Source of the DNA: Sinonovacula constricta
Taxonomy: Eukaryota; Mollusca; Bivalvia; Cardiida; Solecurtidae
DNA length: 64,000 bases
Reading direction: 5' to 3'
NCBI GenBank assembly: GCA_007844125.1
Contig: CM017558.1
Coordinates: 43,316,376-43,380,375 of the forward strand
The notes under the pieces are model-generated. The model had not been told where the DNA came from. It was given only the letters and a program-made list of their open reading frames with translations, and did no database searches. The translations under genes were made by a program, and so were the position numbers. Shown here in pieces: positions 35,901 through 48,600 of this stretch. Every line of letters begins with the position of its first letter. The first letter of the stretch is position 1.

Positions 35901-38900
35901 GTACCGCGATGACATCTTCAACCAAACATACCGAGATGACATCTTAAACCTAACATACCGCGATGACATCTTCAACCAAACATACCGCGATGACATCTTC
36001 AACCAAACATACCGAGATGACATCTTAAACCAAACATACCGCGATGACATCTTTGACCAAACATACCGCGATGACATCTTTGACCAAACATACCGCGATG
36101 ACATCTTCAACCAAACATACCGAGATGACATCTTAAACCTTACATACCGCGATGACATCTTCAACCAAACATACCGCGATGACATCTTCAACCAAACATA
36201 CTGCGATGACATCTTCAACCTAACATACCGAGATGACGTCTTAAACCAAACATACCGAGATGACATCTTAAACCAAACATACCGCGATGACATCTTTGAC
36301 CAAACATACCGCGATGACATCTTCAACCAAACATACCGCGATGACATCTTCAACCAAACATACTGCGATGACATCTTCAACCTAACATACCGAGATGACG
36401 TCTTCAACCAAACATACTGCGATGACATCTTCAACCAAACATACCGCGATAACATCTTTGACCAAACATACCGCGATGACATCTTCAACCAAACATACCG
36501 CGATGACATCTTCAACCTAACATACCGAGATGACGTCTTAAACCAAACATACCGAGATGACATCTTAAACCAAATATACCGAGATGACGTCTTAAACCAA
36601 ACATACCGCGATGACATCTTCAACCAAACATACCGCGATGACATCTTCAACCAAACATACCGAGATGACGTCTTAAACCAAACATACCGAGATGACGTTT
36701 TAAACCAAACATACCGAGATGACGTCTTAAACAAAACATACCGAGATGACGTCTTAAACCAAACATACCGCGATGACATCTTCAACCAAACATATACCGC
36801 GATGACATCTTCAACCAAACATACCGCGATGACATCTTCAACCAAACATACCGAGATGACGTCTTTAACCAAACATACCGAGATGACGTCTTCAACCAAG
36901 CATACCGCGATGACATCTTCAACCAAGCATACCGAGATGACGTCTTTGACCAAACAGAACGAGATGACGCCTTAAACCAAACATACCGAGATGACAACTT
37001 CAACCAAACATACTGAGATGACATCTTCGACCAAACACACCGAGTAAAAGTCTTCGACCAAACACATCTAGATGACATCCTAAGCCAAACAGACCAAGAT
37101 GACGTCTTCAACTAAACAAATCGAGATAACGTCTTCAACCAAACAGACCGAGATGACGTCTTCAACCAAACAGACCGAGATGACGTCTTCCACAAAAATG
37201 ACCGAGATGACGTCTTCAACCAAAAAGAACGAGATGACGTCCTGGACGGACACAGAACAAAATGACAATTTCAACCAAACAGGCCGAGCTGACGTCTTCA
37301 ACCAAACAGAACGAGATGACGTCTTCAACAAAATGACCGAGATGACGTCTTTAACCAAACAGAACGAGATGACGTCTTCGACGAAACACACCAAGATGAC
37401 ATCTTCAAACAAACAGAACGAGATGACGTCTTCAACCAAACAGACCGAGATGACTTCTTTAACCAAACAGACCGAGATGACTGCTTCAACCCAAAAGACC
37501 GAGATGACATCTTCAACCAAATATCGTATTATGAGGGTATAATCCTGGGCGTGTCATTAATCTGGGCGTGTCATAAATCATGGCGTTTCAATAATCAGGG
37601 TATGTCAATAATCAGGGCGTTTCAATAATCAGGGTATGTCAATAATCAGAGAGTGTCAATAATCAGGGCATGTCAATAATCAGGGCGTGTCAATAATCAG
37701 GGCGTGTCAACAATTAGGCGTTTCAATAATCAGGGTATGTCAGTAATCAGGGCGTGTCAATAATCAGGGTATGTCAATAATCAGGGCGTGTCAATAAAAA
37801 GGGCATGTCAATAATCAGGGCATGTCAATAAGCAGGGCGTGTCAATAATCAGGGCGTGTCAATAATCAGGGCATGTCAATAATCAGGGTATGTAAATAAT
37901 CAGGTTATGTCAATAATCAGGGCGTGTTAACAATAAGGCGTGTTAATAATCAGGGTATGTCAATAATCAGGGCGTGTCAATAATGAGGGCATGTCAATAA
38001 TCAGGGCATGTCAATAATCTGGGCGTGTCAATAATCAGGGTATGTCAATAATCAGGGCGTGTCAGTAATCAGGGCATGTCAATAATCAGGGTATGTCAAT
38101 AACCAGGGCGTGTCAACAATTAGGCGTGTCAATAATCAGAGCATGTCAATAGGGCATGTCAATAATCACAGTATGTCAATAATCAGGGCATGTCAATAAT
38201 CAGGGCGTGTCAATAATCAGGTTATGCCAATAATCAGGGCGTGTCCACAATGAGGCGTGTCAATAATCAGGGTATGTCAATAATCAGGGCGGGTCAACAA
38301 TTAGGCGGGTCAATAACCAGGGTATGTCAATAATCAGGGCGTGTCAATAATCAGGGCATGTCAATAATCAGGGCGTGTCAATAATCAGGGCGTGTCAACA
38401 ATTAGGCGTGTCAATAATCAGGGCGTGTCAATATGTCATGTCAATAATCAGGGGTGTTAATAATTCTTACCGTCATATACCGCTATTTGGTCACGGCGGC
38501 ACAAGGTCGATAACTCTACTTGCAATAGGTCAAATTCTAGAACAATGGTTTCTGTCTCAAGATCCTTTCTGAACACCCAATAGTCATAGTGATTACTGTA
38601 AAAAATGTGAAGCGGTGCTTTATATAGTGAAAGTGTCGTTTGTCAAGAGAGACAGCAGATATATAAACAGCCAATGTCGCAAACCGATAAGTCACGTTTA
38701 TGAAAATACTCAAAATAGTATAATCTTAGATTGTTATGGTTTTATTAGTGTTTGTTTACTATATTTAGTGGTAATGTTGACATTGGACTTCACCTTCGGT
38801 TAAAATTATACCACCCTAATCATCAAAATGTACCTAAACCATTATCTATGAACGTTTGACGCATAATAGTTTATATTTTACCCTAATCTTTTCTTGCATA

Positions 38901-41900
38901 AAAACATAATCAAAACGCTGCTAATGGTGAGTGAACAAAACTACATGCTCCGATGTATCGTTCAAAACCTAACTTACTGAAGCTGGGTGCTCTCAATCTT
39001 CCACTGAAAGTGCTTAATTGCAAATTAAAGTTTTACGCGCATACGAACCAGGGACTGGATATTGATTTTTTTTCGGAGTAGCTGTCAAATTTCACATTGA
39101 CCTTTTGACCGTAAACAGAAGTGTTCTTATTAAAAGTCATCGGATATGGTACATTTAAAAATGTTTATTCAAATATAAATGTTTTCTTTTCGTTGTTTGC
39201 ATTTTAGAAACTTGTGCGAGGTTAGAGCTCTGTAACAACGGTTAAACACCCCAGTCGGTCCATTTTGCCGAATGACTATTCCAAACAGTAGCTGTTGGGT
39301 TTGCTCTTATTGTTTAATTGACTCATCACGTAGTTTTTGTTCTTTTTGTACATTTGGCTTGCATGTGAGTTTGTCATGTGCTTTTCCAAATGTTGGCATG
39401 TATTGCAATGCTCTAAGGTCATTGTCATTGGCGACGCTCTAGTGCGTGACGCCTGTATAGGGAATGCTCACTGAAATTGGCCCATAGGGAAAGTTTGTTT
39501 TGCGAACTTTCTAAACTTGATAAAACACGGGTCCTTATTTGGTAAATGGCGTTCTGTTTTATTTTTATTTATTTATTTTAAGATTCATTTTTGTGTGTCT
39601 GTAACTTTTAAATTAACTTTGAAAAAAAAGATAAGATACTGATATAATACTCTCTGAACAATATTTATTTGTGTAATGTGACGCTGCTGCACATATGAAA
39701 TATCGGCCTGTGCACTTTAGTTTGATAGTTGATTATAATAATTTTGCAACTGTCTTTTTACATAAGTAAATTATACATGTGTAACATCTCAGAAAACCAA
39801 TAAAATGTTGTCGGGTTTTGCTTTTTTATTTTGTTTTAAGCCATTCTATGGCCTCAGGAATAAAAGTTATACATACTGTTTCTCGAGATTTATAGTATAC
39901 TGAAAAATTTAAATAAAAACAACCATATCGTTTCAAATGTCCTTGTTACTTGCTCCTATATTGTTTTAATTTCTTTACCTCTTCCGCGTTTTGCCTTGAC
40001 TTGATGATGCTTCAGGTCAGACGATTTGCTACCCAAATACCACATAGCTTACTGCTGTCTACCATTTCTGTAACTAACCTGTTGATGTAGTTAGTTATTT
40101 GCTCTGGTGTGGTGTTTAGAGAACGACACATTTTGATGTGTTGAAGCTGATCTGTCATTTCTTTTCCCATGTCTCAAGGGCTGGATAAACTGGCTCTTGT
40201 GCCAGTCCCATGACTTTGTGAAGGGTGCTGGCATCAGCAAATGACTTCGTTGACCATTATTTGATGTTGTTCTTAAGTCAATTTATAGAGTACGAACAAT
40301 AATGGGCCTAAAAACTTTGAGGACCCCATCTGATTTTTTGATTTTACATCTGCTCTGTATGTCTTGACCAAGGATCTCTTGTTGTGTCCTGCAGTAGTGG
40401 ACAGACTGGATCCCCTTTAAGATACTGCCTATTATCCCATAATAATGTATCTCGAAATCGGACGTGGGAGACTTTATTTAAGGCCTTTGCATAATCAACT
40501 ACGATTACATCTACTTGATAATCTTCTGTAAAGGTAGAAGCGAGCTCATTAATTGTGCTGCCTAGATATGTTCACATGATATTTTATCCTCGTGCTATAA
40601 TGGCAGTCTGTCAATATTTTGTGTTTGAGTGTTTCATTATGCTACTATGGAAGACCGTGCTCGAGTAATGTCGATTACAGCAGTGAATGTACATGTCTGT
40701 AGTTAGCTACATCATGTCAGCCATCTTTCTTGAAAATTGATACCACTGGAGCCTCCTTCCACCTATCGGACACTTAACCTTGGTTATGTGAAGTTTGGAA
40801 TCGTTTAGCTAGAGGTGGTGCCAACTCAAGTTGTTATATAACTGTTCAGATCTCCTTTCTTTTTGTGTGTTTTGACCATTTTTATACTCATTGTACTCTC
40901 TAAATGACTCCTGATATTATTTTGTCATCCATAGATTTGTCGTAAACTTGTCAGTTTAGACGGTACACTTTTCTCGTATATATTCATATTTAGCTTGCGA
41001 TCAGGCTTGTTTTATTTCCACATTATAATATCATCTATTGAGTCTTCTGGTTGGCTCAAGTCACATTTGATTCTTTATGTTAGCGGTGCCTCTTATAATT
41101 TGCAATTTTTACGGTAGTGAAGCGAACAAAAACGGAAAATCGCAGCTGTTCTGTGGAACCATTTTCAGAGAAAAGAACCGGGTATTCCGTTTTTAGCAGA
41201 GAAGCTTGCAACAATAAAGTGTAGCTGGTGATTATGAAGAGGAAGCAGACAATAATAGGAATTCTCAGCTGTCTGACGAGGTCTTGTTTAAGAAACAAGA
41301 ATGCCGATGTTAACAATGCAGCTTGTAATTATAGAAGTAGCAGACAACAAAGAAGGAAGTAAAGTACCAGACAGTCTAGTTCCCATCACAGTTACGGTTC
41401 GTTACTCTCAAATATTTGTGTAATGAATCCACAGTTTTAGAGAGTGTTTAGTTCCCCAGATAGTCATCTTCTTTTTTAAAGCACATGATCTCAATGGCGA
41501 CTTGGATGTCACACGTCCGTCCTTTGTCTTGTACTCCAATGTAATGGGAAGCATGATGGCTGACGATGATGACGATGATGACGATGATGCTATGCAACTT
41601 TGTGTATTTAATCACAGCTTCTTAACCTTGCATTCCTTTCGTGAAACTTTAAACAAAAAAAAATGTTCAAAATTCTGAGAGGCGACGATGATTTGAGTAT
41701 TGATGAAATATATTGTCGACGAGAGAAAGCAAAGAGTCTTAAAACCTATTTTTTATGAATAGCTGAGAGCCAAGCATGATTTTGACAAAAATAAAATCTG
41801 TTAAAATCATTATACACTGTGGACTACCTAGCTAATACTAAGTAGATATATATACATGTATTTGTATGTATGTTTTTATCAGATGCATCATCATGCATTT

Positions 41901-44900
41901 AAAATAAAATAATTGCTAGTATTATACACTGCAGCAAAATAATTGATATTCTTTACAATATACATACTTAGGGTAGTTGTTGGGGTAATTCCGCGAGTAA
42001 AAGTACGCTGGATCCGTTCTAACGCCAATTATATCAACCTCGTTTAGTGTGATACCATCAGAACAGGAGGGAGTACCTGAAAATACATTGTTAAACACAG
42101 AAGTAGATTGAAACAAGCTTTTTAAAATGCCTGGTTAGAGACTCGCTTGGTCCATGTCTTGGCAGATCCACCGGCATACCACAGGTAAGCTGAAATTCCT
42201 TCAAACATTTTAAGTCCTTCGACCCGACTGGGACACGAACCCATGCGGTGAAAGTCGAGCGGTCAGAAGAGATACAAGACGGCGACTTTACAACACGGCA
42301 ATGATCGCCCATCCGCGCCATTTACCGAAGACCTAACTGATGTGTGCGTAAGTCTTCTGATAACCTTACAGTCATCCCCCCAACCCCCAAGAAAAGAACA
42401 ATAGCAACATTTGGAACTCCTGATTGTTGACTGCGCAACTACTTTTCTGTCTGCTTCTGCTGTTCCACGCAACTGGCGTGTGGCTGAGATCTGGGAGTTG
42501 AATCTTGTTCGGTTATGCGAAGTGTAGTTTGTAGTAAACTTGGCATACTTCTTTCCATGTTGGTGAGTTAATCAACCATATTGTGAATTGTTACTAACTT
42601 ACTGCAAAGAAATGTGTTCTCTTTTTTTCAAATCTATGAAAACAATAATTCAGCTAAACAAGCATGGCAAAATTTATTATGTGGGTTAAAAACAACGTTC
42701 GTTTTGTGTTTAGTCAAAAAGTGAGTAATCTTTTTTACATCTTGATTCTTTCAAGCTTATATTGTAAAAAGAACAACATATAAATATTTCTAGATTAAGC
42801 TCTGCAAAGGAAATAAATCATTATAGAGACATTTCTTGTTCAGCCTGTTAATTACGTGTGTGAGTTGTATTCCGTCAAATTTGGACCAACCTGCATATTA
42901 ACTTGTCGATCATATTTTCTCGTACATACATCGGGCAGCTGTAATTAACACTAGTTTTTATTTTTAGGCTTTCAATGAAAGAACACTTGCATCTAGCATG
43001 GTATAAGCTGCGGCATATGGATACGGAGAACTTACTGGGACTAACTGTCGAGAAGCCGATTCGGAAACCTCTGGCGGTACCATAAGACCCGGATCTAAAG
43101 TACAAATGGACAGCATTCGATGTACTGACTATAGTCTCATTTATGTTACGAAGAAAACCCAGGAAGTTGAAGTCGGTAGTACCTGAAAAGGATTGTAATT
43201 CAAAATTAAAGACTTACAAACATGATCAAAGCCTTGCGAACATGCCGCGCCACATAATGACACCCTCGCAGATCGGCTTCATCGCACGGGAGGTCACGCG
43301 GTCTATTCCGGGCCGCAACATACTAAAATCGTAAGATTACTAGTTGTATAACTCCCTTGGTAACACCAGAACAAATATTTACTGCTGGTCGTCTCGATGT
43401 CAGGTTCATGTGACTGGGACCTGTATCATGACAGATAATCACGGCTTGCTTTGTACAGTAAAGGCATCTGTTTTATTTGGGCACCGTCTCCAGATAGTAA
43501 AATACGGTTTGTCGAAGTATAATCCCAACAAACACGCTCAATGACAAACACACACACAACCACGCGCCCGCGCGCACACACGCACGAACAAACAAAAACA
43601 CAAACAATTGCACTCTTTCTTGTAAAACTGCGGAATCATAGAAGCTGTGCATAATTCAATTTACTCTGCCCATGCCGCTTTATGGCACATAATGGTCATG
43701 AATGCAGTAAGTGGGTTACTAATGTTTTTGGTCTGTGGTGTATGGGTCATTGGAGAGCATATAAACAAGACCGGTTGTTAAAAAGATCACCCGATAACCT
43801 TGAAGAAGATTGGTCATAGGTCGGGTTGATTTTACAAAAGGAAATGAGCAGATTATAACGTTATGACAAAATAGAGCCAGTTTAAATGCGAAAACATTAA
43901 ACAACTGGCATATATATTATATTGTCGCTCGACATTTGTGATTTTTCACAACTTGAAGAATTTATTCTACTAAAATTATAAATATAAAACAACAAATAAT
44001 GTAAAGTAAAATGGCGTCACAAAGGTGCCGTGTCTTTGCCATCCATGGATTTGATCGAAATCTAAAAATCTTCTTCTTTTTTTATCATTTCCCCTTTATG
44101 TACATAGGTAGACGTGCGATAAAAACTTGTGCAATTAGTTTAAGGTCATTGCGTATTATTACTGCCCTACCTTATGCAGGTTGTTCCCAAAGTAATGCTT
44201 ACACAATCCACAAGTCGCCATGTGTGCGTACTTCAGTACAGTTACATCATTTACCCTGAAATATCTATGCTATTAAATAAAGTGGATCACACTGTAATAC
44301 ATTATAATACACCAAAACCGTATTCTCATGTTATCTGTCACATTACAATTGTATGATCTGTGCATGACATCTTGTATTGAGCATAGGTTCCTCGCTATTT
44401 TATGTCGATTGGTCCTCCAGAACAATTTTTGGGTCAAGTTGATACATATAAGTAACATTAAATGATACTATGTGGAAACAAAGTAGGTACCGTCATAGAC
44501 TGTCAGTGAAGCAAGCGGTCCCAGTTCTATGTCATCTACCCGCAGTTGTATAGCCATAGACGGGACGGTGGTGATCACTATATCGCATGTAGATGACCTG
44601 AAGAAAAAACCTTCTAGATAAAGAGAAGAAAAAGCTAGGATGTGAGACATCCGAAGCGCCACTGACAGCATGGGCTGTAAACAAGAAGATTACTATCCTG
44701 GGAACTAATCAATTTCTTACACTGGAGATCCATTACATAAACATGTGACAGTAACGAACCATAGGCCTAACTCTTTAGGTCTCTTTAAACCGTAACCAGG
44801 CCTCCTTAAACCGTTACCACGCTTCTTTGAACCGTCACCAAGCCCCTTTAGGCCTCCCCAAACCCTTTCCGGGCCTCTTTAAACCAGGCCTCCTTAAGAC

Positions 44901-45372
44901 GATGCAAACAGTTGGCTAAAATTGTTTAGCTAGTCATTCCACTTCTCTTCTGTCGGCACAAGATCTCGTCTGTCATTTAACAAAAATATGAAAAACAACA
45001 GCAACATAATATTGGACAATGGTGTTGAGTATTATTGTCAACGCATCAGTTCAGCTGTATAAAACATTTAAATGAAATATATTATCAAAGCTTGACATAT
45101 TGTTATAGTTATTAGATAAACATTAATTAGCATATGAAAACCGATGAATATGAATATAGCATGATACTGACTAGACGTTTTACATATTAACTTGAAAAAG
45201 CGCGTCTTTGTATAGGTTTTAAAGCAAAAAACTCTCTTTCCGGATGAACTGAATAGACAAGGGTTGTGATATACGGTCAGAAGAGCGACAGCATCGGGCG
45301 ACATCTTTTCTGTTTAAACATATTTTAATGCCAATTAAAAATATAATAAATGAAAAGAAAAGAAGAAGGATA

Positions 45373-45403
<31 letters not shown>

Positions 45404-45451
45404 CGATGATGATGATGATGGTGGTGGTGGTGACGATGGTGATGATTATGG

Positions 45452-45483
<32 letters not shown>

Positions 45484-45484
45484 T

Positions 45485-45541
<57 letters not shown>

Positions 45542-45573
45542 CGATGATGATGGTGGTGGTGGTGACGATGGTG

Positions 45574-45605
<32 letters not shown>

Positions 45606-48600
45606 GATGATGATGATGATGAGGATGAGGATGAGGATGATGATGATAACCAAAATGTCGACGAAATTAAATACTTACGTATCGAAGGCGCTTGGGTAGT
45701 TTTGTGACGTAAAGAACTGCTCTGTTTGGTCCTCTGTAGTCAGAGACCGGTTAGTACACACTGAGCCTGCCGAATATGTAGTAGTCGGAGGGGCGGCTGT
45801 AACATTAGAGCAGTGAACATATTGGCATAAAGTTGTATGGGCGGCTGTAACATTAGAACAGTGAACATATTGGCATAAAGTTGTATGGACGGATGTAACA
45901 TTAGAACAGTGAACATATTGGCTTAAAGTTGTATGGACGGCTGTAACATTAGAGCAGTGAACATATTGGCATAAAGTTGTATGGACGGCTGTAACATTAG
46001 AGCAGTGAACATATTGGCATAAAGTTGTATGGACAGCTGTAACATTAGAGCAGTGAACATATTGGCATAAAGTTGTATGGACAGCTGTAACATTAGAGCA
46101 GTGAACAAATTGGCATAAAGTTGTATGGACAGCTGTAACATTAGAGCAGTGAACATATTGGCTTAAAGTTGTATGGACAGCTGTAACATTAAAGCAGTGA
46201 ACATATTGGCATAAAGTTGTACGGACGGCTGTAACATTAGAGCAGTGAACATATTGGCATCAAGTTGTATGGACGGATGTAACATTAGAGCAGTGAACAT
46301 ATTGGCTTAAAGTTGTATGGACAGCTGTAACATTAGAGCAGTGAACATATTTGCTTAAAGTTGTATGGACAGCTGTAACATTAAAGCAGTGAACATATTG
46401 GCATAAAGTTGTACGGACGGCTGTAACATTAGAGCAGTGAACATATTGGCATAAAGTTGTATGGACGGCTGTAACATTAGAGCAGTGAACATATTGGCAT
46501 AAAGTTGTACGGACGGCTGTAACATTAGAACAGTGAACATATTGGCTTAAAGTTGTATGGACGGCTGTAACATTAGAGCAGTGAACATATTGGCATAAAG
46601 TTGTACGGACGGCTGTAACATTAGAGCAGTGAACATATTGGTGTAAAGTTGTATGGACAGCTGTAACATTAAAGCAGTGAACATATTGGCATAAAGTTGT
46701 ACGGACGGCTGTAACATTAGAACAGTGACGTATTGGCTTAAAGTTGTATGGATGGCTGTAACATTAGAGCAGTGAACATATTGGCATAAAGTTGTACGGA
46801 CGGCTGTAACATTAGAGCAGTGAACATATTGGCATAAAGTTGTATGGACGGCTGTAACATTAGAGCAGTGAACATATTGGCATCAAGTTGTATGGACGGA
46901 TGTAACATTAGAGCAGTGAACATATTGGCTTAAAGTTGTATGGACAGCTGTAACATTAGAGCAGTGAACATATTGGCTTAAAGTTGTATGGACAGCTGTA
47001 ACATTAAAGCAGTGAACATATTGGCTTAAAGTTGTATGGACAGCTGTAACATTAAAGCAGTGAACATATTGGCATAAAGTTGTACGGACGGCTGTAACTT
47101 TAGAGCAGTGAACATATTGGCATAAAGTTGTATGGACGGCTGTAACATTAGAGCAGTGAACATATTGGCATAAAGTTGTATGGACGGCTGTAACATTAGA
47201 GCAGTGAACATATTGGCATAAAGTTGTATGGACGGCTGTAACATTAAAGCAGTGAACATATTGGCATAAAGTTGTATGGACGGCTGTAACATTAGAGCAG
47301 TGAACATATTGGCTTAAAGTTGTATGGACGGCTGTAACATTAGAGCAGTGAACATATTGGCATAAAGTTGTATGGACAGCTGTAACATTAAAGCAGTGAA
47401 CATATTGGCATAAAGTTGTATGGACGGGTGTAACTTAAGAGCAGTGAACATATTGGCATAAAGTTGTATGGACGGCTGTAACATTAGAGCAGTGAACATA
47501 TTGGCATAAAGTTGTATGGACGGCTGTAACATTAGAACAGTGAACATATTGGCATAAAGTTGTATGGACGGCTGTAACATTAGAGCAGTGAACATATTTG
47601 CATAAAGTTGTATGGACGGCTGTAACATTAGAGCAGTGAACATATTGGCTTAAAGTTGTATGGACGGCTGTAACATTAGAGCAGTGAACATATTGGCTTA
47701 AAGTTGTATGGACAGCTGTAACATTAAAGCAGTGAACATATCGGCATAAAGTTGTATGGACAGCTGTAACATTAGAGCAGTGAACATATTGGCTTAAAGT
47801 TGTACGGACGGCTGTAACATTAGAGCAGTGAACATATTGGCTTAAAGTTGTATGGACGGCTGTAACCTTAGAACAGTGAACATATTGGCTTAAAGTTGTA
47901 TGGACGGCTGTAACATTAGAGCAGTGAACATATTGGCATCAAGTTGTACGGAAGGCTGTAACATTAGAGCAGTGAACATATTGGCTTAAAGTTGTATGGA
48001 CAGCTGTAACATTAAAGCAGTGAACATATTGGCTTAAAGTTGTATGGACAGCTGTAACATTAAAGCAGTGAACATATTGGCATAAAGTTGTACGGACGGC
48101 TGTAACTTTAGAGCAGTGAACATATTGGCATAAAGTTGTATGGACGGCTGTAACATTAGAGCAGTGAACATATTGGCATAAAGTTGTATGGACGGCTGTA
48201 ACATTAGAGCAGTGAACATATTGGCATAAAGTTTATGGACGGCTGTAACATTAAAGCAGTGAACATATTGGCATAAAGTTGTATGGACGGCTGTAACATT
48301 AGAACAGTGAACATATTGGCTTAAAGTTGTATGGATGGCTGTAACATTAGAGCAGTGAACATATTGGCATAAAGTTGTATGGACGGCTGTAACATTAGAG
48401 CAGTGAACATATTGGCATAAAGTTGTATGGACGGCTGTAACATTAGAGCAGTGAACATATTGGCATAAAGTTGTATGGACGGCTGTAACATTAGAACAGT
48501 GAACATATTGGCATAAAGTTGTATGGACGGCTGTAACATTAGAGCAGTGAACATATTTGCATAAAGTTGTATGGACGGCTGTAACATTAGAGCAGTGAAC

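Noticed and set aside
35349..36953. 534-codon frame (SSRYVWLKM)n
   Set aside because: 27-bp intronic array between exons 11 and 12 of gene 2; no start or splice evidence.
45219..45699. Poly-Met / poly-Ile proteins
   Set aside because: Trinucleotide microsatellite in an intron.
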